A stretch of DNA of 49,994 nucleotides from Bacillota bacterium (GCA_021324255.1 JAJPJL010000008.1:1-49994); one strand, 5' to 3'. Shown: positions 40,870 through 49,754, counted from the stretch's first letter. Translations and numbers: made by a program. The notes: a model not told the origin generated them from the sequence alone.

Positions 40870-40956
40870 TAGCGGCCGATCTGCAAGCAACGCGCGCGGT
40901 GCGCGGAAACGGGAGATCGCAATGCGGTGCCAGCGCAGTCTGTGGAGTGCCGGGCG

Positions 40957-41868
40957 GTGACGTGGCGGTACCGCGTGGCGCAACTCAGCCGGCGGGGCGT
41001 GCGGCGCACTGTGGGCCGGCTATGGTTTGCGGTCTGCTCCGCCGGGGCGATCGTCACGCTGGGGCTGGCGGGCGGCCGCCACCTGTTCATCGTTATCGCC
41101 GTGTGGTTGGTGTGTGTCTTCGTTCCCGGCCGCATCGCCATCGAGGCGCTCCAGGCGTGGAGCCCGCGCGTGCGCGAGACGCTGCGCCGCGAGGTGGCGC
41201 GGCGCGGCGATCGGTACGACCTCCCCGGGGGCCTCGCGGTGATGGCGGAGTTGCTGTACGAGCGCGAAGTGCGGCCTCCGCGGCTCGCGCCGCCGGATCT
41301 CGCCGCGAGGGTGACCGACGCTTCCGTCGCCCTCTGCCGGCACGCGGGCGCACCCGGCGCCCGCTCGAATGCCGTTCATCGCGCCGCCATGGTTTGCGGT
41401 TCGCTCCTCGATCGCTGGCTTAGCGCGATCGCCGCGAGCGAGCAGGACTCACGGCCACCTGCCGGGACCACCGGCGGGCACCGCGCCGCGGGCACGCCAA
41501 ACGGCGCCAGGCCCCCGGTGCTCTGGGACGCGGATGCCAGCATCCAGGACCAATGGGTTGTGCTGCGGGCGGTCGCAGGACTGGGCGCGCTCACCGCGGT
41601 GTTGATCTTGCTCTACGAGGATACGAGCGGACGGCAGATGGACGGCGGCGGTTCTCTGCGCGCCGTCGCCGACGCGGCGATGGACTATGTAGATCAGGTC
41701 GGGCTTGGCATGGACGGACCTCCGTGGGAATCCGCAACGGGCATCCCGCTCGCCCCGCTCTCCCAGGATCTCGCCGCCCGCCTCGCCGAGACCTGGGTGG
41801 CGTTTTGCCAGACACCACTGCCGGCGCCACGCCGGCTCGGTGCCTTTATCGACAGCCTCCCGCAGTAA
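40957..41868 (+). CDS. Membrane-anchored protein of unknown function
   Basis: Two N-terminal spans (about residues 22-40 and 43-62: LWFAVCSAGAIVTLGLAGG, LFIVIAVWLVCVFVPG) are followed by a largely helical cytoplasmic part of 240 residues with another hydrophobic stretch near 204 (VVLRAVAGLGALTAVLILL). No known domain is recognised. The GTG at 40957 is preferred because GGAG lies 9 bases upstream; a GTG at 40927 is also open. Confidence 0.6.
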   Translation: MTWRYRVAQLSRRGVRRTVGRLWFAVCSAGAIVTLGLAGGRHLFIVIAVWLVCVFVPGRIAIEALQAWSPRVRETLRREVARRGDRYDLPGGLAVMAELLYEREVRPPRLAPPDLAARVTDASVALCRHAGAPGARSNAVHRAAMVCGSLLDRWLSAIAASEQDSRPPAGTTGGHRAAGTPNGARPPVLWDADASIQDQWVVLRAVAGLGALTAVLILLYEDTSGRQMDGGGSLRAVADAAMDYVDQVGLGMDGPPWESATGIPLAPLSQDLAARLAETWVAFCQTPLPAPRRLGAFIDSLPQ

Positions 41869-41955
41869 GCCTCCCGGCTTCTCCCAACGCGCGATGCGGC
41901 GCGCCGCCGCCGGGTATGCGCGCCCGTCTCCAGGTAAAGGGGTGCAGTCACCGAT

Positions 41956-41973
41956 CAAGTAAAGTGTTACTTG
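41956..41973. promoter_or_regulatory. Palindromic operator candidate before the repeat-peptide gene
   Basis: CAAGTAA-AGTG-TTACTTG, perfect 7-base arms, ends 36 bases before the GTG of the repeat protein. It is AT-rich against its surroundings and sits where a promoter -35 would be. The XRE-TPR regulator downstream is the likely binder. Confidence 0.6.
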
Positions 41974-42009
41974 CCGTTCGGCGGTCTAAACCAGTCATTG
42001 GAGGTGGTT

Positions 42010-42423
42010 GTGATCGTGAGCACAATACGATCGAAGCTCGTCGTCACAGGCTGCGTGCTCGCCCTCGGCTTGTCGCTGACGAACGCCGCCCTCGCCTCCC
42101 TCTCCACCGGCAACCCCACGTTCATAATGCACGGGGATGACAACGGCCCCGGCGCCGTCTACGGCCTGCCGCCGCTCGTTCCCCAGGGCGATGACAACGG
42201 CTCCGGCGCCGTCTACGGCCTGCCGCCGCTCGTGCCCCAGGGCGACGACAACGGCCCCGGCGCCGTCTACGGCCTGCCGCCGCTCGTCCCCCAGGGCGAT
42301 GACAACGGCCCCGGCGCCGTCTACGGCTTGCCGCCGCTCGTGCCCCAGGGCGACGACAATGGGCCCGGCGCCGTCTACGGCCTGCCACCGCTCGTGCCGC
42401 AGAGTCAGGAACACGGCACGTAA
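42010..42423 (+). CDS. Secreted protein of five tandem 18-residue repeats; candidate peptide-signal precursor
   Basis: The 137-residue product has a clear signal peptide (MIVSTIRSKLVVTGCVLALG to about LASLS), a short spacer and five head-to-tail copies of GDDNGPGAVYGLPPLVPQ, then SQEHGT and stop. Each unit has an acidic turn (GDDNG) and a hydrophobic, Pro-containing part (AVYGLPPLVP). GGAGG ends 5 bases before the GTG at 42010. The next gene encodes an XRE-TPR regulator, the receptor type of peptide pheromones in Bacillota. A multi-copy pheromone or RiPP-like precursor is one reading; a repeat-based calcium-binding or surface protein is the other. No homologue is known to me. Confidence 0.8.
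   Translation: MIVSTIRSKLVVTGCVLALGLSLTNAALASLSTGNPTFIMHGDDNGPGAVYGLPPLVPQGDDNGSGAVYGLPPLVPQGDDNGPGAVYGLPPLVPQGDDNGPGAVYGLPPLVPQGDDNGPGAVYGLPPLVPQSQEHGT
42133..42402 (+). repeat. Five in-frame 54-base tandem repeats
   Basis: Units are 42133-42186, 42187-42240, 42241-42294, 42295-42348 and 42349-42402. Nine codon positions vary among copies; eight of them only by synonymous changes and one by Pro to Ser (unit 2). The amino-acid unit is therefore held constant while the DNA drifts. Confidence 0.97.
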
Positions 42424-42504
42424 GCGGTTGGCAAGGCCGGTCCCGCGACGGATCCGACTGGCAGCGCCCGGGAACGATAGATCCCCGCGCGCACAAGGGT
42501 GTTG

Positions 42505-42533
42505 AAGAGCGCCGGCCGCCGAACGGTGCTCTT
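42505..42533 (+). terminator. Hairpin after the repeat-protein gene
   Basis: AAGAGCGCCG and CGGTGCTCTT pair over ten positions (one G-T) with a 9-base loop, followed by TACC. It lies 80 bases after the stop. The U-tract is short, so termination is possible but not sure. Confidence 0.4.
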
Positions 42534-42679
42534 TACCTGGAAGCCCGCCGGGGCGATTCTTCGATCATCGCGGAACCGCGCAGCAGGATTTCGTCGACGC
42601 GGTAGTAGAAAGCTAAAGCCCTGTTAAGCGACACTAACTCTCTGAAAGTTACACCATATCGGCGCGACGGAGCCGTATC

Positions 42680-43975
42680 GTGTCGACGTTGGGGGAACGA
42701 ATCCGCGCGAGGCGCAAGGAGTTGGGACTCACGCAAACCCAGCTCGGCGGCGGCAACCTAACCAAGGGATTCATCAGCCTCGTGGAAAAAGGCCGGGCCA
42801 AGCCGTCGCTCGAGACGCTCTTGTTGCTGGCCGAACGCCTCCAGAAGCCGGTCGGCTATTTTCTCGAGCCGGGCAGCCTCCTCAGCGGCAAGGCCGTCCG
42901 CGTGGCCGTTGCCTCGGCGTGGATTGCAATCAAGCAGGGTGACTACACGCTCGCGGCGGAGCGCTTCGGAGAGGCGCTCCGGCTGAGCGAGGAGAACCAG
43001 AGCCACGACACGCGCGCGGAGTGCTACCTCGGCCTCGCGACCGCGCTCGCGCATCTCAGGCAATTCGATGTCGCGCTCCAGAATCTGAACGCCGGGCGGG
43101 CGCTCGTCGAAGCCGGCGGCGACCCGCGGCAACTCGTTCGCGTCAGCCATGTACTCGGCCTCGTTGCCTACCTCGATCGGCGGCTCGATGAAGCCCGGCG
43201 CCATTTCCTCGAAGGGTTCCGGCGCTTCCGGGAGACCGGGCACCCCGATCTCAGCTTGGGCGGCATTCTCCTCTATAACCTCGGCAACACGTACATGGAG
43301 CTCGGCGACCACGTAGAGGCATCCCGCTGGTACCGGGAGGCCCTGGCCCTGGTCGAGCCGACCGAGGATCTCCACCGGCTCGGCCTCGTGCACGTGCAGC
43401 TCGGGGTGGCCCAGCGCGAGCGCGGCGACTACGACGCGGCGATCGCCCACTTGACGAAGGCCGAGCACCTCTTCGAGGTGCTTCAGGATACCCGGTTGCT
43501 GGGGTGGGCGCACAACAGCATGGGCATCACGCTTCTGGCTCGGGGTAACATCGACGAAGCCCTCGATCACATCCGCGCCAGCCTGCGCATCAAGGAACGC
43601 ATTGGGGACGATCCGGGACGGGCACGCTCGCTCACGGAGTTGGGACGGGCGCTCACCGTGAAGGGCGCCCTCCGCGAAGCCGAAGCGGCGCTGATCGAAG
43701 CCGATCGCCTCACGGCCAAGTTTCACGACGACACGGAGGCGGCGCGAATTCAGATGGCGTGGGCGCGCCTCCGCGCGGCCGGCGGCGCGGTGGAAGACGC
43801 CGTCGGCCACTACCAGCGGGCGATTACGGCCTTTGAATCGCTCGGCATGCACACGGACCTCGCAAATGCCTGCAGCGAACTGGGAGAACTGCTCCTGGAG
43901 CACAAGCGCCCTTCGGAAGCCGCCCCGTACCTGGCCCGAACGCTACGGGTGCTGCGGGCCGAAAAGCACCACTAA
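42680..43975 (+). CDS. XRE-family regulator with TPR domain (RRNPP-like architecture)
   Basis: Residues 1-65 form an XRE helix-turn-helix (ERIRARRKELGLTQTQLGGG, FISLVEKGRAKPSLETLLLL). From about residue 75 to the end there are around nine TPR units, for example ECYLGLATALAHLRQFDVAL, ILLYNLGNTYMELGDHVEAS and VHVQLGVAQRERGDYDAAIA. HTH plus TPR is the layout of PlcR, Rgg, NprR and PrgX, which bind imported signal peptides in the TPR groove and then switch transcription. The secreted repeat protein directly upstream is the obvious candidate for a ligand source. A plain stress or developmental regulator is also possible. GTG start with CGGAG 8 bases before. Confidence 0.9.
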   Translation: MSTLGERIRARRKELGLTQTQLGGGNLTKGFISLVEKGRAKPSLETLLLLAERLQKPVGYFLEPGSLLSGKAVRVAVASAWIAIKQGDYTLAAERFGEALRLSEENQSHDTRAECYLGLATALAHLRQFDVALQNLNAGRALVEAGGDPRQLVRVSHVLGLVAYLDRRLDEARRHFLEGFRRFRETGHPDLSLGGILLYNLGNTYMELGDHVEASRWYREALALVEPTEDLHRLGLVHVQLGVAQRERGDYDAAIAHLTKAEHLFEVLQDTRLLGWAHNSMGITLLARGNIDEALDHIRASLRIKERIGDDPGRARSLTELGRALTVKGALREAEAALIEADRLTAKFHDDTEAARIQMAWARLRAAGGAVEDAVGHYQRAITAFESLGMHTDLANACSELGELLLEHKRPSEAAPYLARTLRVLRAEKHH

Positions 43976-43993
43976 GTGACCGTGTAAGTTTTC

Positions 43994-44866
43994 GTGAACC
44001 GCCGACGCGTGCCGCACGCTGCGGAGTGCCTCCCGACGCCCGCCAGGTATCCACGCCGGATCCTCCTGGGCCTTGCGCTCGCGGCCGCGACGTCCTTCAA
44101 GTGGACGTCTCCGGCCGCCGCGGCCGGCCGGTGGTGGAGCAGTCTCGTCTTCGGGGTGCTGGAGAACCAACCGTTCCATCGCGTCGCCTCGCTGCCGTCG
44201 CACGAGCGGATGGCGCGGGAGGGGACCCTGCTCTCCCGCTACCATGCCGTGGGCCACCCGTCCGGGCCGAACTACCGGGCCATGATCTCAGGCGAAACGT
44301 GGGGACGCCGCGAGGTCGTGGACGCGTTTCATCCGTCCGTCGGAAGCGCCGCCGCGACGGCGCGTTCGGCAACGCCGACCTACATCTACCACCTCGCCGG
44401 CACCATCGCACGGCGGCACAATCCGTTTGTGGATCTGCACGCGCCCGTGGCGGCGGAGCGCCGCGGATTCGACGCGTTTGCCCGGGACCTGGACGGGCGA
44501 CTGCCGCGGCGCTGCCTCGTCTACGTCGGCTGGGACGATGCCAACGATCTGCACAACGGGGATTTTCAATCGGCGGATCGCAACCTGACGGCGCTGCTCG
44601 ACGTCCTGGACCGATCGCGCTGGTTCGCCACGCCGGACGGCGACGGCCGTTACCCGGCGCTCTTCATCTGTTACGACGAGGACGACGGCAGCGAGGACAA
44701 TCGGGTGTTTGCCGCCTGGTGGGGACGCGGCGTGCAGCGCGGACGCGTGTCCGCGGCGCTCCACACGCACTACGGGTTTTGCCGGACGATCACCGACAAC
44801 TTGGGCCTCCCTGCGCTCGGGCGCGCGGCCGACGAGGCCCCGATCGACGAGGTCTGGCTGGGGTAG
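43994..44866 (+). CDS. Secreted phosphoesterase (acid phosphatase/phospholipase C-like)
   Basis: The N-terminus has a twin-Arg-like signal (YPRRILLGLALAAATSF). The core follows the phosphoesterase family of the alkaline phosphatase superfamily: FGVLENQPFHRVASL (metal-binding Glu-Asn), YHAVGHPSGPNYRAMISG (nucleophile Ser region), LVYVGWDDAND and ICYDEDDGSEDNRVFAAWWG (Asp ligands), and THYGFCRTITDNLGLP (His). It would hydrolyse phosphate esters outside the cytoplasm. It starts 18 bases after the XRE-TPR gene, so it may be in the same operon and under the same control. GTG start without a clear ribosome site. Confidence 0.82.
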   Translation: MNRRRVPHAAECLPTPARYPRRILLGLALAAATSFKWTSPAAAAGRWWSSLVFGVLENQPFHRVASLPSHERMAREGTLLSRYHAVGHPSGPNYRAMISGETWGRREVVDAFHPSVGSAAATARSATPTYIYHLAGTIARRHNPFVDLHAPVAAERRGFDAFARDLDGRLPRRCLVYVGWDDANDLHNGDFQSADRNLTALLDVLDRSRWFATPDGDGRYPALFICYDEDDGSEDNRVFAAWWGRGVQRGRVSAALHTHYGFCRTITDNLGLPALGRAADEAPIDEVWLG

Positions 44867-45008
44867 CCGGGCGGCCACCGCCAGGCAGGAGTTCCTGCCC
44901 CCGCGGGCGTACTAGCGGCCCGAGGCGTCCGCGCCGCGGGGCGTCGCGCCCGACAACGCCGTACGCATCGCCGCTTCATCGCAGCAGCATTGGGAGGAAC
45001 CGTCGCCG

Positions 45009-46724
45009 GTGCATTCGCGGCTCCGAGCTCGCGGGGCGGTTTGCCGAATCCTGGTCGTCGCGCTCGCCGCGGCGGCCGGGCTGGCGTTCCCCCTCACACC
45101 TGCACGCGGCCAGGCCGTGATGGTGCGCGTCGTCGCCGACGGCCAGGACGTCCCGCTTCGCGGCAACGCGATCATCCAAGACGGCGTCGTCATGGCCCCG
45201 TACCAGGGGCTGTTCGAGCCGCTCGGCATCCGCGCCGTCTGGGATCCCCGGACGGAAACCCTGACGCTGACGACGCCGGCGGGCGACGAGATGCGCCTCC
45301 ATCCGAACGACCCGTACGCGTCGGTCAACGGCGAGCGCCGTCCAATCCCGATCCCGCTTGTCGCCGTGTTCGGCCGTGTGTTGATCCCCGTGCAGTGGGT
45401 GTTCGATACGCTCGGCGACGTCACGGCGTACGATGCCGGGAACCGCACGGTGACGATCGACGCGCAGATTACGAACATCGCCTGGCGGGCCGCCGGCGAC
45501 GGTCTCGAGGTCCAAATCGACGGGACGGCGCCGCTGCACGCGCGAGCCGCCCGGTTGCGAGCCCCCGACCGCGTCGTGGTCGACATCGACGGCGCCGCCG
45601 CCAGGCTCCCGCAGGCCACGCTGGAGGTCCACGAGGGTCCGCTCGCGACCATCAGCGCCGTCGCCGTGCGATCGGGCACGCAGATTGTGCTGACCCTCGA
45701 GGGCCCGGCGGGATTCCGTCTCGCCGCGGACGGGGCGGCCCGCCGGGCCCTCCTCACGCTGACTCCGGGCAGCCAACCGCCGGCGGCCGCAGCGGGCGTC
45801 CCGGGCAGCCCCGGCGAGCCGCGCATCACCGGCGTCGACTACCAGCGGCTCGACGGGGGCGGGCAGCTTGTCATCACGAGCACTCGGCCGCTCGTCCTGA
45901 CGCAACACGTGCTCAGGGCCCCGGATCGAATCGTGCTCGACGCCCAGGGCGCGGTATTTGTCCCCGTCAAGCAGGCGATCGATGTGAACGACGGGCTGGT
46001 CGTCCAGGTGCGCGCCGCGCAGTTCCACAAAGCGCCGGACATCGTGCGGGTCGTCGTCGAGCTTGCGCGTCCCGCCCCGTTCGCCGTCCGGGCCGGTCCG
46101 GAACCGACGCAGACGTTCGTGGCGGTTGGTGACGCCGCCCGCGGGCCCGCCTCCGCGGCCGGCCCGCGCGGTCCCGTGGTCGTGGCGATCGATCCGGGGC
46201 ACGGCGGCAGTGATCCGGGCGCCATCGGACCGGACGGCGTCCGTGAAAAAGACGTGGTCCTCGCGATCGCCCGAGATCTCCGCTCGCTGCTGGCCGAGCG
46301 CCACATCGACACGGTCATGGTGCGCGACGACGACGAGTTCGTCCCGCTGGATGACCGCGCGTCCATCGCCCAACGGGGCGGCGCCACGTTGTTTGTCAGC
46401 ATCCACGCCAACGCATCCGTCGACGCCGCGGCCAACGGGGTCCAGACATTTTACTACAGCGTCCAGAGCCTGCCGCTCGCCCAGGCGGTCCTGGAGGAGC
46501 TGAGCCGCGCGTCGGGGCTGACCCCGCGGGGCACGGCGCAGGCGCGGTTCCAGGTCCTCCTCGACAACCGGCAGATCCCCGCGATCCTCGTGGAAACCGC
46601 GTTCGTCACAAACCCCCGTGAGGAGCAGATGCTCCGGAATCCCGAGACGCAGCAGCTCTTCGCGCGCGGCATCTTCGAAGGCATCCGGCGGTATCTGGGG
46701 GCGCAGCAGTCGAACGCCCCGTAG
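45009..46724 (+). CDS. N-acetylmuramoyl-L-alanine amidase with Cu-amine-oxidase-N-like and AMIN domains
   Basis: A signal peptide precedes a copper-amine-oxidase N-terminal-like domain (about residues 38-155, NAIIQDGVVMAPYQGLFEPLG), which in bacteria is a wall-associated module. Two AMIN-type beta domains follow (about 155-255 and 265-370, VVVDIDGAAARLPQ; DRIVLDAQGAVFVP), then Amidase_3 (about 390-565). Zinc ligands: His in IDPGHGGSDPGA, Glu in GVREKDVV and His in VSIHANAS; catalytic Glu in LVETAFVTN. It cleaves the amide between MurNAc and L-Ala. GTG start with GGGAGG 11 bases before. Confidence 0.93.
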   Translation: MHSRLRARGAVCRILVVALAAAAGLAFPLTPARGQAVMVRVVADGQDVPLRGNAIIQDGVVMAPYQGLFEPLGIRAVWDPRTETLTLTTPAGDEMRLHPNDPYASVNGERRPIPIPLVAVFGRVLIPVQWVFDTLGDVTAYDAGNRTVTIDAQITNIAWRAAGDGLEVQIDGTAPLHARAARLRAPDRVVVDIDGAAARLPQATLEVHEGPLATISAVAVRSGTQIVLTLEGPAGFRLAADGAARRALLTLTPGSQPPAAAAGVPGSPGEPRITGVDYQRLDGGGQLVITSTRPLVLTQHVLRAPDRIVLDAQGAVFVPVKQAIDVNDGLVVQVRAAQFHKAPDIVRVVVELARPAPFAVRAGPEPTQTFVAVGDAARGPASAAGPRGPVVVAIDPGHGGSDPGAIGPDGVREKDVVLAIARDLRSLLAERHIDTVMVRDDDEFVPLDDRASIAQRGGATLFVSIHANASVDAAANGVQTFYYSVQSLPLAQAVLEELSRASGLTPRGTAQARFQVLLDNRQIPAILVETAFVTNPREEQMLRNPETQQLFARGIFEGIRRYLGAQQSNAP

Positions 46725-46735
46725 GGGGGACCTAG

Positions 46736-47713
46736 ATGGCCCGGCGTCGGTCCGCTCGACGCACGTCTCCGCATTGGTTCAGCTCGCTGCTCGTCGGCGT
46801 GGCCGCCGGTCTTGGGCTGGCGGCGGTAGGACTGTGGATGTCCCACAGCCGGATTGTCCCCGTGCCGCGCACCGCGGTCGCTCCCGCCGGGCCGCACCCC
46901 GCGGCGCCCCAACGGCGGACTCCGCCATTGGTCCCGCGAGCACCCGCGCCGCCACGGACGGCCCAGGCGCGGCCGGAGACGCAGTCCGTCCCCGCGCCGC
47001 AGCCCCCGGCGTCGGCGCCGCAGCCCGGCCCCGCGCCGGCGCCGGCGACGGGGAGGGTGCGCGTGGCCGTCATCTTCGACGATGCCGGGTATAGCCTCGC
47101 GGCGGCGAGGGAAGTCATGGCGCTCGGGCGGCCGGTGACGATCTCCGTCCTCCCGCACCTCCCGTTCTCCACCGCGATCGCGGAGGAAGCGGCGGCGCGC
47201 GGGGTACAGGTCATCCTGCACCTGCCGGTGCAGCCCCTGGACCCCACGATCCCGCTCGGTCCCGGGGTCGTCACGGTGGACATGAGCGACACCGCCATCG
47301 ATGACACGGTCCGCGCCGACCTGGCGACCGTGCCGACCGCGGTCGGCGCCAACAACCACGAGGGATCGCGCGGCACCGCGGACGCCCGGGTGATGCGGGA
47401 CGTCATCGGCGTCATCAAGGCCCGGCGGCTCTTCTTTGTCGACAGCTTGACCTCGCCGCGGTCTGTCGCGGCCCGAGTGGCGCGGGAGATGGGCGTCCCG
47501 ACCGGCACGCGCGCCGTGTTCCTGGACAACGAGAACACCGACGCCTACGTCCGCAAACAGTTCCACGAGTTGATGCGGATCGCCGCGCGGAACGGCGACG
47601 CCATCGCCATCGGCCACGTCGGCAAGGTGACGGCCGGGGTGCTGCGCTCGATGCTCCCCGAGTTCGACGAGGCCGGCATTCAACTGGTGACGGTGTCTCA
47701 GCTGGTGCGCTGA
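46736..47713 (+). CDS. Divergent polysaccharide deacetylase (YibQ/DUF610 family)
   Basis: An N-terminal span (FSSLLVGVAAGLGLAAVGLWM) and a 60-residue Pro/Ala-rich linker precede the catalytic-type domain: VAVIFDDAGYSLAAAREVM, VTISVLPHLPFS, VQVILHLPVQPLDP, VGANNHEGSRGTAD, LFFVDSLTSPRSVA, AVFLDNENTDAY and GDAIAIGHVGKVT. These match the DUF610 family, a distant form of polysaccharide deacetylase. It often lies beside amidases or S41 proteases, as here, 11 bases after the amidase gene, which suggests work on the cell wall. Activity is unproven. Confidence 0.9.
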   Translation: MARRRSARRTSPHWFSSLLVGVAAGLGLAAVGLWMSHSRIVPVPRTAVAPAGPHPAAPQRRTPPLVPRAPAPPRTAQARPETQSVPAPQPPASAPQPGPAPAPATGRVRVAVIFDDAGYSLAAAREVMALGRPVTISVLPHLPFSTAIAEEAAARGVQVILHLPVQPLDPTIPLGPGVVTVDMSDTAIDDTVRADLATVPTAVGANNHEGSRGTADARVMRDVIGVIKARRLFFVDSLTSPRSVAARVAREMGVPTGTRAVFLDNENTDAYVRKQFHELMRIAARNGDAIAIGHVGKVTAGVLRSMLPEFDEAGIQLVTVSQLVR

Positions 47714-47828
47714 ACCGGCCGGAGGGGTTTTCCGCGACCTCCCCCAATACTCTCCATACTTCTTCGGGCGCGTCGCCGACGCGTCATCTGCCGCCGGCAC
47801 CGCCGGCGTACCCTGGGAGGTCGTGGAG

Positions 47829-49327
47829 ATGCGCTTCGGACTCGAGGATGCGGCGCCGCCCCGCGTGCCGTGTGATTTGCTCGCGGTGCCCGTCGCCGAA
47901 CCCGGCACGCTCAGCGGCGCCGCGGCGGACATCGACGGCGCCACGGGAGGGCGTCTCGGCCAGCTGGCGCGCATCGAGGCCTTTACCGGCAAGCAAGACA
48001 CCACGATCACCCACTTCGCGCCCGAGGCGCCGTTCACGCGCGTGCTCGCGGTGGGCACCGGCACCGCGGACGATCCGGAGGCCCTGCGCCGCTACGCCGC
48101 CGTCGCGGTCCGGAAGGCCCGCGAGATGCGGGCGGCGCGCGTGGCGCTCTCCGCGGGCCCGAACGGCGCCGCCCTGGCGGAACGGGTGCGGGCGATCGTG
48201 GAGGGCGCCGGACTCGGCGCCTACCGCTTCGACCGGTACCGGAGCGGTCCCGAGGCTCCCGTTGAAAGCATCGCGGTCATCGTCCCGAGCGGCACGCGGG
48301 AAGCGCTCGGGGGCGCGCTCCGGCTCGGCGAGAGCGCGGTGCGCGCGACGTGTCTTGCCCGCGACCTCGTCAACGAGCCGGCGAACGTGATGACGCCCGC
48401 CGCGCTGGCCGACGTCGCACGGTCGGGCGCGGAGCGCGACGGTCTCGGCTGCCGGGTCATCGAGTTGGACGAGGCGCGACGGATGGGCATGGGGCTGTTC
48501 GCCGCCGTTGCGGCGGCCAGCGATCAGCCGGCGAAATTCATCGTGCTCGACTACGAGCCCAAAGCGCGGGCGGGCGCATCGCCGCGCGCCGGCGGCGCCG
48601 CGCGGGTCGTCGCCCTTGCCGGCAAGGGCATCACGTTCGATACGGGCGGATTGGACATCAAGGGCGCGAGCGGCATGGCGACCATGAAGGGCGACATGGG
48701 AGGCGCCGCGGCGGTGATCGGCGCGATGAGCGCGCTCAGGGATCACGACGTCCCGGTCCGCGTGCTCGGCATCGCCGCCGCCACCGAGAACATGATCAGC
48801 GGCCGCGCCATGCGGCCCGGCGACGTGATTCGCAGCCTCGCCGGCAAGACGTCGAGATTACGAACACGGACGCCGAGGGACGGCTCGTGCTGGGAGACGC
48901 GGTGGCCTTTGCGACGCGCGAAGGCGCGACGGAGATCATCGACCTGGCGACCCTGACGGGCTCCTGCGTGATCGCGCTCGGCGACTACACGGCCGGGCTG
49001 ATGACCAACAACCAGGCGCTCGCGGAGCGTGTGCTCCGCGCCGCCGCGCTGGCCGGCGAGCAGGTCTGGCAACTCCCGATGTACCCCGAGTTTTTGGATG
49101 CGATGCGGGGCGAGATCTCCGATCTCAAGAACTCGGCCGGCCGCCAGGCCGGCGCCGAGCGCGCCGCGGCGTTCATCGGCGAGTTCACTGGCGGCACGCC
49201 GTGGGTGCATCTCGACATCGCAGGCCCGTCGTACTGCGAGGAACGGGGCGCCCCGCCGTACATGGCGATGGGGGGCACGGGGTTCGGCGTGCGGCTGTTG
49301 CTGCGGTACCTTTCGTCGCCGGGATAG
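47829..49327 (+). pseudogene. pepA: Leucyl aminopeptidase (PepA, M17) interrupted by one frameshift
   Basis: The first frame gives the N-terminal domain and the start of the M17 core (LAGKGITFDTGGLDIKGASG, MKGDMGGAAAVIGAM, AATENMISGRAMRPGDV). After SLAGKT, at about 48850, the reading must move by one base to continue EITNTDAEGRLVLGDAVAFA, the family signature with metal-binding residues, and run on to the normal end at 49327. One G is missing (ACG-TCGAG in place of ACGGTCGAG). All metal ligands are present across the two frames. A recent mutation or an assembly error fits better than old decay, as nothing else is damaged. ATG at 47829 has GGGAGG 8 bases upstream. Confidence 0.88.
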
Positions 49328-49347
49328 GACCCGATCCGGTGCAGCCG

Positions 49348-49695
49348 ATGGAACCCGGCACACCGCCGCGCGGCGCCGCCGCCTTCGAAACCCTGGAGAT
49401 GCGGGTCGGCCGGATTGTCCGCGCAGAACGGCATCCGCGCGCGCGCAAGCCGTCGTACATGCTCTGGATCGACTTCGGCCCGTACGGGCAGCGCACGTCG
49501 AGCGCGCAGCTGACCGAGTTATACCGGCCGGAGGACCTCGTAGGGAAGCAGGTCGTCGCGGCGATGAACCTGGGCACCCGTACGATCGCGGGCTTCGACT
49601 CCGAGGTGCTGGTGCTCGGCGCCCCGGACGCGGAGCGGCGCGTGGTCCTGCTGGGGCTTGAGCGCGACGTCCCGGAGGGCTCTCGTATTTTCTGA
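49348..49695 (+). CDS. csaA: CsaA-like tRNA-binding-fold protein
   Basis: The 115-residue product is a single OB-fold tRNA_bind domain: FETLEMRVGRIVRAERHPRA, MLWIDFGPYGQRTSSAQLTELY, GKQVVAAMNLGTRTIAGFDSEVLVLGA and the end GLERDVPEGSRIF. This is the CsaA pattern. CsaA has chaperone-like and secretion-related activity in Bacillus and may bind tRNA. ATG at 49348 or GTG at 49339 are both possible. It follows pepA closely. Confidence 0.9.
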   Translation: MEPGTPPRGAAAFETLEMRVGRIVRAERHPRARKPSYMLWIDFGPYGQRTSSAQLTELYRPEDLVGKQVVAAMNLGTRTIAGFDSEVLVLGAPDAERRVVLLGLERDVPEGSRIF

Positions 49696-49754
49696 CGCGC
49701 GCCGCTGGCCCGTGCGCGCGACCCGCACGGCCGGTCCGGCCGGCGGCGGCACCG

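Noticed and set aside
42133-42402. Regular repeats as a possible CRISPR array
   Set aside because: The units are directly adjacent without spacers, are in frame, and encode a constant peptide.
42533-42736. Minus-strand frame of 67 codons between the repeat protein and the XRE-TPR gene
   Set aside because: It overlaps the start of the regulator and has no ribosome site or motif, though its composition is less GC-biased than most antisense frames.
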